Shown here: positions 1 to 8,396 of the stretch, piece by piece
Numbering within the stretch: the first letter of the stretch is position 1
Layout of the letters: each line of letters opens with the position of its first letter
DNA from: Pyxidicoccus parkwaysis
GTDB taxonomy: Bacteria > Myxococcota > Myxococcia > Myxococcales > Myxococcaceae
Reading direction: 5' to 3'
DNA: 64,000 bases
Assembly (NCBI RefSeq): GCF_017301735.1
Contig: NZ_CP071090.1
Coordinates: 10,592,001-10,656,000 of the forward strand
The notes under the pieces: generated by a model
Seen by the model: the letters and a program-made list of their open reading frames with translations, nothing else
The model's database searches: none
Told to the model about the DNA's origin: nothing
Translations under genes and position numbers: made by a program

Positions 1-1694
1 CGGGAGAGCCGCGCGTTGGTCGCGGCGACGAGTGACTCCAGCTCCGCGCGAACCACCGGCGCCTCGATGAGCTCGGCGAGCGTATTCGCGACGACGCCAC
101 GGGCCTTCGCCCAGAGCGGCGCGGCCTCCGGGTCCAGGGAGATGAGCGCCGTCACATAGGGACGCATGTCGCCAATCGCCATCGCCTGGCCGACGAGCGG
201 ATGCGCTCGCAGCATTCCCTCGATTTTGGAGGGCGCGATGTTCTTCCCATGCGACGTGATGAGCAGCTCCTTCTTGCGGTCGGTGATGGAGAGAAACCCG
301 TCCGCATCCACCGTGCCGATGTCTCCAGTCGCGAGCCAGCCGTCCGCATCCGTCGCGCTGACGATGTCGCCCTCCGCGGAGAGGTAGCCGAGGAACACGA
401 TGGGGCCCCGGACGAAGATTTCTCCGTCCTCCGCCAGCCGGATTTCCACTCCGGGAATGGTCCTTCCCACGGCGCCGACGCGGAAGTCGCCAGGCATGTT
501 GATGGTGGCGCAGCCCGTCGTCTCGCTCATGCCCCAGACCTCGAGTATCTCGAGACCGAAGCCACCGAGATATTCGAGGATGTCGACAGGGATGGGAGCG
601 GAGCCACTGCTCGCCCACTGGAGCGCATCCAGGCCCATGGATTGGCGCAGCGGCTTGAGGACGCGAGCCTCCGCCACCTCGACCTTCTGCTGAAGCTCCT
701 CGGGTACCTGCTTCCCGGAGCCTCTCAGCCGGAAGGCCTCCATCGCCACCGCGTGTGCAGCGAGGATGGGCTCGCGCTTCTGGGGTTCGAGCGCATCCAT
801 CTTCACCCGCAGGCCCGCGGCGAGCTTCTCCCAGAGGCGCGGCACGCCGAAGAACGCGGGAGCACGAGACCGCGCCAGCAGCGGCACCACGCCTACCGGG
901 TCCGTGCAGATGTGGACGTGCAGCGCCTTGTAGAGCGCGCGGTAGAGGCCCAATTCGCGCTCGCCGATGTGCGCCAGCGGCAGGTAGGCGACGGAGGCCA
1001 CTCGCATCGGAACAGGAGCGGCGAGGTCCACCGCGATGGCCTCGTAGAAGACGTTGCGGTGGCTCAGCACCACGCCCTTCGGGTCACCGGTGGTGCCCGA
1101 GGTGTAGATCATCGAGATGGCGTCATCGGGCCGGATGCCCTTCCAGCCATCCTCGAAGAGGCTGGGGTTTTTCTGGTGCAGCACACGCCCATCCGCCTCC
1201 ACCTCCGCGAAGGAGACGAAGCGCGAATCCCCGGCGGGAATCGCCGAGGCGTCGAGCACGATGACGCGCTTGAGCGCCTTGAGCGTGCCGAGCACCGGCA
1301 GCCACCGCGAGACTTCGTCCGCCCCCTCCAGCACCACCACCGTGGCACCGCTGTGCCGAGCGACGTAGCCCACCTGCTCGGTGCTCAGCGTCTGGTACGC
1401 GGTACATGAGATGGCCGCGAGGTGCGCCGCCGCGTAGTCGATGAGCCAGTGCTCCGGCCGCAGCGACATCATGATCATCATCCGCTCGCCGCGCTTCAGC
1501 CCGAGCGTGCCAAGCCCACGTGCAAGCGAGGCCGTCCGCTCGCGAAGCTCCGCCCAGGTGAGCGTCTTGTCTCCGGCGGTGAGTGCGGGAGCGTCCGCGT
1601 ATTCAGCGGCATTGCGCTGGAGGAGCAGCGGAAGCGTGAGCTTGTCCGCCTGTGAGTGGCACTGCGCTTCCATGGCTGCGAGCGACGGACGCAT
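1..1694 (-). CDS. Long-chain acyl-CoA synthetase (AMP-forming), 3' end cut by window
   Basis: ATP-dependent ligase of the ANL superfamily, expected to activate a fatty acid to acyl-AMP and then acyl-CoA in the cytoplasm. The reverse-strand product begins MRPSLAAMEAQ. It carries the AMP-binding P-loop MIYTSGTTGDPKGV near residues 190-205, the adenylate motif WGMSETTG, and the C-terminal-domain motifs GDIG and ITDRKKELL. About 564 residues are visible and the C-terminus lies outside the window. The start at 1694 has an AGGAGG ribosome site 5 nt upstream. It is the last visible gene of the minus-strand operon, 47 bp after the short-chain dehydrogenase, consistent with fatty-acid or acyl-CoA turnover. 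Substrate chain length cannot be read from the sequence. Confidence 0.93.
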   Translation of the reverse strand, partial: MRPSLAAMEAQCHSQADKLTLPLLLQRNAAEYADAPALTAGDKTLTWAELRERTASLARGLGTLGLKRGERMMIMMSLRPEHWLIDYAAAHLAAISCTAYQTLSTEQVGYVARHSGATVVVLEGADEVSRWLPVLGTLKALKRVIVLDASAIPAGDSRFVSFAEVEADGRVLHQKNPSLFEDGWKGIRPDDAISMIYTSGTTGDPKGVVLSHRNVFYEAIAVDLAAPVPMRVASVAYLPLAHIGERELGLYRALYKALHVHICTDPVGVVPLLARSRAPAFFGVPRLWEKLAAGLRVKMDALEPQKREPILAAHAVAMEAFRLRGSGKQVPEELQQKVEVAEARVLKPLRQSMGLDALQWASSGSAPIPVDILEYLGGFGLEILEVWGMSETTGCATINMPGDFRVGAVGRTIPGVEIRLAEDGEIFVRGPIVFLGYLSAEGDIVSATDADGWLATGDIGTVDADGFLSITDRKKELLITSHGKNIAPSKIEGMLRAHPLVGQAMAIGDMRPYVTALISLDPEAAPLWAKARGVVANTLAELIEAPVVRAELESLVAATNARLS

Positions 1695-1741
1695 GGGCAC
1701 CTCCTGCGCTTCAGGGTTTGAACTCGGAGCTGTGTTCCTCT

Positions 1742-2572
1742 TCAGGGGTCGACGTACAGGTCAAGAATGACGTCGGCGCCGCCGCCGTAGCGGGTGAAGT
1801 CGGTGACGCCCTCGGCGCGCAGCACGTCCTCGTCGATGAAGGTGTGCCCGGTGCAGTCGCGAGGCCGGCGCTGGAGGATGGCCACGGCCGCGTCCGCCAT
1901 GATGTCCGGCGTGCGGGCCCGCTGCATCGACTCATCACCCCCGAGCAGGTTCTTCACGGCGGCGGTGGCGATGAGCGTCTTGGGCCAGAGCGCGTTCGCC
2001 GCGATGCCGGCCTCGGCGAACTCCGCCGCCCAGCCGAGCGTGAGCAGCGTCATCCCGTACTTCGCCATCGTGTACGCCGGATGCTTGCCCATCCAGTGCG
2101 GCGTGAGGTTGACCGGCGGCGAGAGCGAGAGGATGTGCGGATGGGACGAGCGCCGCAGGTGCGGCAGCGCCGTGCGCGTCAGCAGGAACGTTCCCCTCAG
2201 CTGAATCTGCTGCATCAAATCGAACCGCTTGACGGGCAATTCGTCCGTCTTGAGCGGAGCCAGGGCGCTCGCGTTGTTCACGCAGAAGTCGATGCCGCCG
2301 AAGCGCGCCACCGTCTCGTCCACGGCGCGCTGCACGTCCGCCTCGTCGCGCACGTCGCCCACCACCGCGAGCGCCTTGCCGCCCGCGGCTTCGATTTCCG
2401 CGGCGGCCGTGTGCACCGTCCCAGGCAGCCGCGGGTCCGGCGTGTCCGTCTTCGCCAGGAGGGCGACGTTGGCGCCGAGCCGTCCGGCCGCGACGCCAAT
2501 CGCCAGCCCGATTCCCCGGCTCCCTCCGGACATCAACAGCGTGCGGCCCGCGAGCGGCCTGGAGCTCGTCAT
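1742..2572 (-). CDS. Short-chain dehydrogenase/reductase (HSDL2-like)
   Basis: NAD(P)-dependent oxidoreductase of 276 aa. The cofactor motif is SGGSRGIG (residues 15-22), followed by NNAS (99-102), a serine at about 149-151 and the catalytic YxxxK (Y167, K171), so the SDR triad is present. The sequence around NLTPHWMGKHPAYTMAKYGMT resembles HSDL2-type dehydrogenases linked to fatty-acid metabolism; this is recognition by eye. The start at 2572 was chosen because its ATG overlaps the stop of the TetR gene (ATGA), implying translational coupling; the open frame extends 52 codons further upstream but those lie inside the regulator. The substrate is probably an acyl chain intermediate, inferred from the operon. 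Confidence 0.92.
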   Translation of the reverse strand: MTSSRPLAGRTLLMSGGSRGIGLAIGVAAGRLGANVALLAKTDTPDPRLPGTVHTAAAEIEAAGGKALAVVGDVRDEADVQRAVDETVARFGGIDFCVNNASALAPLKTDELPVKRFDLMQQIQLRGTFLLTRTALPHLRRSSHPHILSLSPPVNLTPHWMGKHPAYTMAKYGMTLLTLGWAAEFAEAGIAANALWPKTLIATAAVKNLLGGDESMQRARTPDIMADAAVAILQRRPRDCTGHTFIDEDVLRAEGVTDFTRYGGGADVILDLYVDP

Positions 2573-3243
2573 TCGTCCTTCCCCTTCTTGTGTGCCGGCT
2601 TCGGCGCGTCGCGCTCGGGGCCCGCCTGCTGGGCGAGCTGTGGGAACACATCGCGCACGATGGTGATGAGCGCCTCGCTCAGGAGCAGGTGCGCCTCCTC
2701 GCGGGAGAGCGTGCCGCCGCGAATCCACTCACGGATGGTGGCCTTCACCAGGCCGGCGTAGGAGCGCATCATCGCGCGCTGCCGCGCGTCGCTTCCCACC
2801 TCGACCTTGAGACCGAGGAACTCGAGCGTCTTCAAGGAGGCCACGTTGTCCGCCTCGAAGATGATGCGTTCGACTTCCGGGTCCGAGCCGACGCTCGCCG
2901 AGCCCGTCACCGCCACGTACGTCTTGCCGTGGGTTGCCACCGTGTCGAGGTACCACTCGACGCTGCGCTCCACCCGCTGTCTCAAGGTCCCGGTCATGGG
3001 TACGCTCTCCTCCAGGCCGGGCATGAGCAGCATCCTCTTCACGACCTTCAAGTAGAGGTCGCGCTTCTGCCCGAAGTAGTGGTTGATGAGCCCCCGGGCG
3101 ACGCCCGCCTCCTTCGCGATGTCCGTGGTGGACACGTCCGCGTAGGGGCGCTCGCCGAACAGCCGCACGGCGCACTCGAGAATCTGCTCCCTGCGCGTGT
3201 CCGGCTCGAGCCTCTTCCGGTGTTTCGTCGCGGCCTGGCTCAT
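2569..3243 (-). CDS. TetR/AcrR-family transcriptional regulator
   Basis: DNA-binding repressor of 224 aa. The N-terminal TetR helix-turn-helix lies at about residues 37-57 (STTDIAKEAGVARGLINHYF), preceded by the usual RREQILECAVRLFGE helix. The rest is an all-helical ligand domain without recognisable specificity. It is the second gene of the operon: its start overlaps the enoyl-CoA hydratase stop and its stop overlaps the SDR start, both by ATGA. The likely ligand is an acyl-CoA or fatty acid, inferred from context as with other fatty-acid TetR regulators. The palindrome at 4141-4163 over the operon promoter is the obvious candidate operator, which would make the operon autoregulated. Confidence 0.93.
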   Translation of the reverse strand: MSQAATKHRKRLEPDTRREQILECAVRLFGERPYADVSTTDIAKEAGVARGLINHYFGQKRDLYLKVVKRMLLMPGLEESVPMTGTLRQRVERSVEWYLDTVATHGKTYVAVTGSASVGSDPEVERIIFEADNVASLKTLEFLGLKVEVGSDARQRAMMRSYAGLVKATIREWIRGGTLSREEAHLLLSEALITIVRDVFPQLAQQAGPERDAPKPAHKKGKDE

Positions 3244-4082
3244 GACTTCCGCTCCAGCCAGGGCAGGAACGACGGCAGGTCCTCGCCCACGGTGCGGGGG
3301 AACTTCGCGGGCCGCTTCTGCAGGAAGGACATCACGCCCTCCACCGCATCCGCGTTCTGTCCCAGGCTCGCGATGAGCTGACTGTCGAGCGCGAACGCGG
3401 GCTCCGGCGAGGGCAGCGCGCTCATCCGGTACAGCTCCTGCCGGATGACGGCCACGGACACCGGCGCGGTCGTCTCCACCAATTCACGGGCGAGCGCATA
3501 GGCGGCATCGAGCAGCGCCTCCGGCTCATGGAGCGACTTCACGAGTCCCGCGCCGAGCGCCTCCTCCGCGGGAATGAGCCGGCCGCTCACCATCCAGTCG
3601 AGCGCGCGTCCCATCCCGACGATGCGCGGCAGGAACCAGCTCGAGCCCGCCTCCGGATAGATGCCACGCCGGCTGAAGACGAAGCCGAAGCGGCTGTCCT
3701 TCGCCGCGAGCCGGAAGTCCGCAGGGAGAATCATCGTCGAGCCCACGCCCACCGCGGCGCCACGGATGGCGGCGATGACCGGCTTGCGCAGCGCGAACAT
3801 CTGGCGAGTCACCCGAGTGGCCGGCTCCACCCAGCCGCGCTCCAGCGTCTCCGCGTTCATCACCTCGAGCGACTTGCCGCTCAGGTCCGCGCCCACGCAG
3901 AAGTCCTTGCCGGCGCCGGTGAGCACGACGACGCGGACGTCCTCATTCGCATCAGCGGCCGCAAGCGCGTCGCTGAGCTCGTCCGCCATGGTCACCGTGA
4001 ATCCGTTCCGAGCTTCCGGACGGTGCAGCTCCAGCGTGGCAACCCGGTCCGAGATGGAAGACCGGATGTGTTGGTAGCTCAT
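3240..4082 (-). CDS. Enoyl-CoA hydratase/isomerase family protein
   Basis: Crotonase-fold protein of 280 aa, first gene of the acyl-CoA operon. The oxyanion-hole segments are present: GAGKDFCVGADL (about 56-67) and IRGAAVGVGS (about 106-115). The segment RFGFVFSRRGIYPEAGSSW departs from the canonical QPExxLGxxPGxGG, so hydratase, isomerase or another crotonase activity are all possible. The start at 4082 has GGAGG about 10 nt upstream, and the crotonase fold begins straight after it. The stop overlaps the TetR start by ATGA. A promoter with TTGACA overlapped by a palindrome sits 50-80 bp upstream. Confidence 0.92.
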   Translation of the reverse strand: MSYQHIRSSISDRVATLELHRPEARNGFTVTMADELSDALAAADANEDVRVVVLTGAGKDFCVGADLSGKSLEVMNAETLERGWVEPATRVTRQMFALRKPVIAAIRGAAVGVGSTMILPADFRLAAKDSRFGFVFSRRGIYPEAGSSWFLPRIVGMGRALDWMVSGRLIPAEEALGAGLVKSLHEPEALLDAAYALARELVETTAPVSVAVIRQELYRMSALPSPEPAFALDSQLIASLGQNADAVEGVMSFLQKRPAKFPRTVGEDLPSFLPWLERKS

Positions 4083-4130
4083 GCGGTGGCGGCCTCCCTG
4101 CCCCTGTCTCCGTGCTGCTCTGTGGAGGGG

Positions 4131-4159
4131 ATGATGTGGAGTTATTGGCACAGTGTCAA
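4131..4159 (-). promoter_or_regulatory. Candidate promoter of the acyl-CoA operon
   Basis: On the minus strand a perfect -35 TTGACA (4159-4154) is followed after 17 nt by CATCAT (4136-4131), which matches 4 of 6 bases of the -10 consensus. It lies about 50 bp upstream of the enoyl-CoA hydratase start and points into the operon. Its -35 is inside the palindrome at 4141-4163. Confidence 0.6.
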
Positions 4160-4163
4160 TAAC
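4141..4163. promoter_or_regulatory. Palindromic operator, probably bound by the TetR regulator
   Basis: A 23-bp inverted repeat with half-sites GTTATTG and CAATAAC at its ends and CAC/GTG inside. Only one symmetric base pair (4148/4156) and the centre base depart from perfect symmetry. It covers the -35 and part of the spacer of the minus-strand promoter and lies between the operon and the divergent aldo/keto reductase, so one bound repressor could control both. Assignment to the TetR protein is by position. Confidence 0.65.
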
Positions 4164-4253
4164 CGGCTTCGCTCGACGGGTTGTCTGGTTTGCGACGTGG
4201 CGCGTCATCGAAAGCGTTGTTGGCAATCGCAGACACGCACTACGCAGGGGGTC

Positions 4254-5234
4254 ATGAATCGGTACCTCGGTGCACATGGACCTGCCGTCTCCTCGCTGGG
4301 CCTCGGCCTCGCCGCGTTGGGCCGGCCGGGCTACATCACGTTGGGGCATGGCTCGGACTTTGGGCGAGACCGTTCCGTCGGCGCAATGGAGCGCCAGGCA
4401 CATGAGGTCCTCGACGCGGCGTATTCCGGAGGCCTCCGCTACTTCGACGCGGCCCGCTCGTACGGCCGAGCGGAGGCCTTCCTCGCCTCGTGGCTCGCCG
4501 CGCGGGGCCTGCGTCCCGGGGACGTCACCGTGGGCTCCAAGTGGGGCTACACGTACACGGCCGACTGGCAGGTGCAGGCCGAGCACCACGAGGTGAAGGA
4601 CCACACGCTGCCCACGTTCCAGCGCCAGCTCGCGGAGAGCCGCGCGCTGCTCGGGCCGTACTTGTCGCTGTACCAGATTCACTCCGCCACTTTTGAAAGC
4701 GGCGTGCTCGAGGACACCGCTGTCCTCTCCGCACTGGCGCGACTGCGTGAAGACGGCGTCGTGGTGGGGCTGTCCCTCAGTGGTGCCTCGCAGGCGGATG
4801 TGCTGCGGCGCGCGCTGGAGGTGCGCGTGGATGGGGCGCCGCTGTTCGGCTGCGTGCAAGCCACGTGGAACCTGCTGGAGCGCTCCGCCGGGCCGGCACT
4901 TTCGGAAGCCCATGCGGCTGGCTGGGGCGTCATCATCAAGGAGGCCGTGGCCAATGGCCGGCTCACCTCGCGTGACTCCAGCCCGGAGTTGAGTCCGCTG
5001 CGCGAGCTGGCCCGGGAGCGCGGCGTGACGCCGGATGCGATTGCGCTCGCCGCGGTGCTCGCGCAACCGTGGGTGTCCGTGGTGCTCAGCGGTGCATCCA
5101 CCGTGGAGCAGCTCCACGACAACCTCGCCTCGCGCGCTGTCAGTTGGAGCGCGGAGCTCGATGCGCGTCTGGGTGAAATGCAAGAAGCGCCTCGCACCTA
5201 CTGGGCGAAGCGCTCCTCTCTTCCATGGAACTGA
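4254..5234 (+). CDS. Aldo/keto reductase family protein
   Basis: NADPH-dependent (beta/alpha)8-barrel oxidoreductase of 326 aa. The AKR tetrad can be placed: D65, Y70 (YFDAARSYGRAE), K96 (GSKWGY) and H143 (LYQIHSAT). Late motifs for cofactor binding (VVLSGASTVEQLHDNL) are present. The start at 4254 (MNRYLGAHGP) is taken because the barrel begins there; the frame is open far upstream but that part is antisense to the hydratase. It diverges from the acyl-CoA operon across the palindrome. The last 50 bp of the gene are duplicated just downstream. The substrate is unknown. Confidence 0.9.
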   Translation: MNRYLGAHGPAVSSLGLGLAALGRPGYITLGHGSDFGRDRSVGAMERQAHEVLDAAYSGGLRYFDAARSYGRAEAFLASWLAARGLRPGDVTVGSKWGYTYTADWQVQAEHHEVKDHTLPTFQRQLAESRALLGPYLSLYQIHSATFESGVLEDTAVLSALARLREDGVVVGLSLSGASQADVLRRALEVRVDGAPLFGCVQATWNLLERSAGPALSEAHAAGWGVIIKEAVANGRLTSRDSSPELSPLRELARERGVTPDAIALAAVLAQPWVSVVLSGASTVEQLHDNLASRAVSWSAELDARLGEMQEAPRTYWAKRSSLPWN

Positions 5235-5296
5235 CTTCATGAAGGCAGCGCCTCGCATCTACTGGGCGAAGCGCTCCTCGCTTCCGTGGAACTGAC
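5186..5296 (+). repeat. Tandem duplication of the aldo/keto reductase 3' end
   Basis: Copy 1 (5186-5235) is the end of the gene with its stop codon. Copy 2 (5247-5296) repeats it with about four mismatches, 61 bp downstream, also in an open frame ending IYWAKRSSLPWN-stop. An ATG at 5238 precedes copy 2 but there is no clear ribosome site, so it is more likely a remnant than a gene. Confidence 0.85.
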
Positions 5297-5304
5297 GACT
5301 CAGC

Positions 5305-6423
5305 TCACGGCGTCTGGTTGACGGTCGCGAAGTCCACGTCGAAGTCCGCGCCGGTAGCGTTCGTCGAGTAGAGAATCAGCTCATTCGCGGGCGACACGCC
5401 GTTGGGGGCCTGCAGCCACTCCCACTGGTTCAGCGTGGTGCTCTCCACGTCGATGTGCGTGTTGCCGCCGTTGCCCGTGCCCAGGCCCACCTTGCCGCTG
5501 CGCACGTAGACCCACGCGCCCGACAGCGAGTGGTCCGGCCCGTCGGTGTCGCACGGGTTGTCGGACTGGAACACCTGCACGAGCCCGTTGCGCTCGGCCG
5601 TGGTGATGACGCGCATCATCCGCGCACCCGACACGCGCGTAGACGACTTCACCTCCGTGTAGAAGCGCGCCGGCGCTGTGTTGGCGAAGAGCGTCCAGTT
5701 CGCCGCCGCGGACACGCCCGCGCCGCCCGGCACTGACACGCTCGTCGTCACCGACACGGTGTTGCCACTCAGCGTGTCGAAGTCCGGGTTCTTGAGGAGG
5801 TTGGGCATCTCCAGCACGGTGGCGGTGTCGACGAAGAACTCCGCGCCTCCGACGTCGGCGGAGTAGATGACGAACTCATTGGCCGGCGACACGCCGTTGG
5901 ACGCGGTGAGGTACTCCCACTGGCCCGTCGTCTGGCTCAGGGCATCCAGGCCCGTATTGCCGCCGTTGCCCGTGCCGATGCCAATCTTGCCGCGCAGCAC
6001 GAACACCCACGCTCCGGCGGTGGCCTTCTGCGGCCCCGTGCCGAAGGGCTTGAACACCTGCACCAGGCCGTTGCCCCAGCCCAGCGTGTTCACCTGAATC
6101 ATGTTCGAGCTGCCCGAGTTGGGCCGCGCCGACGGCAGCACGCGCGAGTAGATGTAGCCCGGCGTGTTGGTGAACATCGTCCAGCCGTCCGCCGCGGACC
6201 AGCCCGCGCTCCCGGGCGCAGGCGTCGTCACGGTGACGGGATTCACGAGGCCTGCCGTGTCGAAGCTCCCGTTGCTCAGGAGGTTGGGCTTGCGCGGAGT
6301 GATGCAGATGCCCTGCTCCGTGCTCGCGAGCTCGGACGCGTCGGTGACGCCGGCGTCCTCGGGGACGGGACCACAGGCGATGGAGAACAGCAGGGCGGCG
6401 GACAGCAGGGCACGGCGTTGCAT
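5305..6423 (-). CDS. Putative secreted lipoprotein with two tandem beta-rich domains
   Basis: Product of 372 aa not assigned to a named family. The N-terminus MQRRALLSAALLFSIAC is a signal peptide ending in a Cys, suggesting a lipoprotein; the -3 residue is Ser, so the lipobox is weak. The mature part has two copies of a domain of about 155 aa, each starting PNLLxNxxFDT, containing NGLVQVF and GKxGxGTGNGGNT, and ending NGVSPANExxxYS. This layout resembles carbohydrate-binding-like beta-sandwiches of secreted proteins, which is inference. It stands alone between two genes on different strands and ends 9 bp after the duplicated reductase tail. Confidence 0.8.
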   Translation of the reverse strand: MQRRALLSAALLFSIACGPVPEDAGVTDASELASTEQGICITPRKPNLLSNGSFDTAGLVNPVTVTTPAPGSAGWSAADGWTMFTNTPGYIYSRVLPSARPNSGSSNMIQVNTLGWGNGLVQVFKPFGTGPQKATAGAWVFVLRGKIGIGTGNGGNTGLDALSQTTGQWEYLTASNGVSPANEFVIYSADVGGAEFFVDTATVLEMPNLLKNPDFDTLSGNTVSVTTSVSVPGGAGVSAAANWTLFANTAPARFYTEVKSSTRVSGARMMRVITTAERNGLVQVFQSDNPCDTDGPDHSLSGAWVYVRSGKVGLGTGNGGNTHIDVESTTLNQWEWLQAPNGVSPANELILYSTNATGADFDVDFATVNQTP

Positions 6424-6522
6424 GAGAGGCTCCTTGGGGTTTCGTGTTGAAGCGATGCCCCTGGAACGCGCCTCTTTTTGAATCTTCCCGTGCCCTGCTT
6501 TTTCCCTCGCGGGATGACGTGA

Positions 6523-7542
6523 CTACTTCGTGGGAGGAACGCGGTCCGCGCCCTGGCGCTCGACCATCCATCCCGGGTACTCGGGAGCGAGCTTGGAGAC
6601 GGCATCGAGCTTCGCGAGCTGGTCCGCCGTGAGCTTCAGCGTGGTGGCCGCGAGGTTGTCCTCGAGCTGCTGCTCGTTCTTCGCGCCGATGATGATGGTG
6701 GTGACGTGCGACTGGTGCAGCAGCCACGCGAGCGCCACGCGCGCCACGGAGACGCCGTGCTCCTTCGCCACGACGTCCATGACGTCGATGACGTCGTAGG
6801 CGCGCTCCTTGTTGATGGGCGGGAAGTCGAACTCGGCGCGGCGGCTGCCCTGCGGGCCCTGCTGCTCGCGGCGGTACTTGCCGGACAGGAAGCCGCCGGC
6901 CAGCGGGCTCCACACCATGAGGCCCAGGTGCTGGTCCTTCATCAGCGGCACCAGCTCGCGCTCCAGGTCACGCCCGGCGATGGTGTAGTAGGCCTGGAGC
7001 GACTCGAAGCGCGCGAGGCCCTTCGCCTCGCTGATGCCGAGCGCCTTCATGAGCTGCCACGCGGCCAGGTTGGACGCGCCGAGGTAGCGCACCTTGCCCT
7101 GGTGCACGAGGTCATCGAACGCGCGCAGCGTCTCGTCGAGGGGCGTGACGGAGTCGTAGCCGTGAATCTGGTACAGGTCGATGTAGTCGGTGCCCAGGCG
7201 CTTCAGGCTCGCGTGCACCGAGTCCATGATGTGGCCGCGAGACAGGCCGATGTCATTGGGACCGGGCCCCATGCGCCCGCGCACCTTGGTGGCGAGCACC
7301 ACGTTGGAGCGCTTCGCGCCCAGGGCCTTGCCGAGGAGCTGCTCGGAGACGCCGTTGGAGTAGACGTTGGCGGTGTCGAAGAAGTTGATGCCCGCGTCGA
7401 GGGAGCGGCCCACGAGCTTGTCCGCCTCCGACTGGCCCTGCGTGCCGACAACTTTCCAGAAGCCCTCACCACCGAAGGTCATGGCTCCGAAGCACAGCTC
7501 CGAGACGAACAGGCCGGTGCGGCCGAGCTGCCGGTAATTCAT
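6523..7542 (-). CDS. Aldo/keto reductase (YajO/Tas-like)
   Basis: Second aldo/keto reductase of the window, 339 aa, unlike the one at 4254 in sequence. Tetrad residues are D56 (FFDTANVYSNG), Y61, K86 (LATKVRG) and H127 (LYQIHGYD). The C-terminus has the cofactor-binding IIIGAKNEQQLEDNL motif. The start at 7542 is preferred over the GTG 9 nt upstream because GAGG lies 9 nt before the ATG. It is divergent from the DUF429 gene. NADPH-dependent carbonyl reduction is expected; the substrate is unknown. Confidence 0.92.
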   Translation of the reverse strand: MNYRQLGRTGLFVSELCFGAMTFGGEGFWKVVGTQGQSEADKLVGRSLDAGINFFDTANVYSNGVSEQLLGKALGAKRSNVVLATKVRGRMGPGPNDIGLSRGHIMDSVHASLKRLGTDYIDLYQIHGYDSVTPLDETLRAFDDLVHQGKVRYLGASNLAAWQLMKALGISEAKGLARFESLQAYYTIAGRDLERELVPLMKDQHLGLMVWSPLAGGFLSGKYRREQQGPQGSRRAEFDFPPINKERAYDVIDVMDVVAKEHGVSVARVALAWLLHQSHVTTIIIGAKNEQQLEDNLAATTLKLTADQLAKLDAVSKLAPEYPGWMVERQGADRVPPTK

Positions 7543-7625
7543 GAGTGCCACCTCGTGTGTCCTGCTGGGGGGAAGAGGGCGGTAGGTGTAACGGCTTTGA
7601 GTGGACGGCGCAGCACAACCCGTGC

Positions 7626-8351
7626 ATGAGGGACGCCGTGCGTTTCGTGGGCTGGGATTTGACGGACCCGTACTCGCGCGCGTGTCGCCCGGTGGACATC
7701 GCGGAGGTGGACTCGCGCGGGCGGGTGCGCTTCTCCGAAGCCCGGTGGCCCACGCGTCCGGCGCGGAGTCGTGACTTCGACCCCGCGTCTCTCGCGGCGG
7801 CGTTCACCGTGGACAGTGACGACGTGCTCGTCGTGGACGGGCCTCAGGCGCTAGCGCGGCAGGGAGCCACGGTGCGCGAGGCGGAGCGGTTGCTCCGTGC
7901 TCCTGGGAGGACACCGGATGTGCTGCCTGAGTTGGGGCGTCCGTTCTCCGGGTTCGTGCGAGGGAGCGTGTTGCTGTTCGCCGGACTGCGGGCCCGGGGT
8001 GGACTGCCGATGTTGGACGTGGACACGGCGTCACTGAGTGAAGCGCGACTGTTCGAGGCGTTTCCTGGTGCGGCGTGGAGGGCGCTGGCTGTGGAGAAGT
8101 TGGGGGCAAAGGCGTCGCGCGAGGGGCGCGAGCGGCGGAGGGCAGTGCTGGAGGCGCGCGGCCTTCGCTTTCCGAGCGGCGAGCTGCCCACGCATGACCA
8201 GCTCGATGCGGCACTGTGTGCGTGGTTGGGGTGGTTGACGCGGAAGGCGCCGGAGCAGGTGGTCGCGGTAGGGGCGCCGCTCGTGGTGGATGCGCACGGG
8301 TGGATGCGTGAGGGGCGCATCCTGGATTTGCTTCCCGTGCGGAAACGATGA
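7626..8351 (+). CDS. DUF429 family protein (predicted RNase H-like fold)
   Basis: Product of 241 aa beginning MRDAVRFVGWDLTDPYS. Early Asp in GWDLTD, the VDGPQAL segment (about 72-78), and the late THDQLDAALCAWLGW segment fit the DUF429 layout, a family predicted to have a ribonuclease H-like fold. No function is established for this protein. The start is set at the ATG directly before the conserved strand; there is no convincing ribosome site, so it could lie slightly upstream. A small hairpin (CCGTGA/TCACGG, 8357-8372) follows the stop. Confidence 0.75.
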   Translation: MRDAVRFVGWDLTDPYSRACRPVDIAEVDSRGRVRFSEARWPTRPARSRDFDPASLAAAFTVDSDDVLVVDGPQALARQGATVREAERLLRAPGRTPDVLPELGRPFSGFVRGSVLLFAGLRARGGLPMLDVDTASLSEARLFEAFPGAAWRALAVEKLGAKASREGRERRRAVLEARGLRFPSGELPTHDQLDAALCAWLGWLTRKAPEQVVAVGAPLVVDAHGWMREGRILDLLPVRKR

Positions 8352-8396
8352 GCAAACCGTGAGGATTCACGGAGGGCCGTGGCGCAGGGTGTGCCC

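Noticed and set aside
201-1409. Open frame of 402 codons on the plus strand
   Set aside because: It is antisense to the acyl-CoA synthetase, has Arg/His-rich composition typical of shadow frames in high-GC DNA, and no recognisable domain.
3528-4253. N-terminal extension of the first aldo/keto reductase by 242 codons
   Set aside because: The extension is antisense to the enoyl-CoA hydratase and the barrel starts at the ATG at 4254.
5238-5295. Separate small gene encoding MKAAPRIYWAKRSSLPWN
   Set aside because: It is explained by the duplication of the reductase end and has no clear ribosome site.
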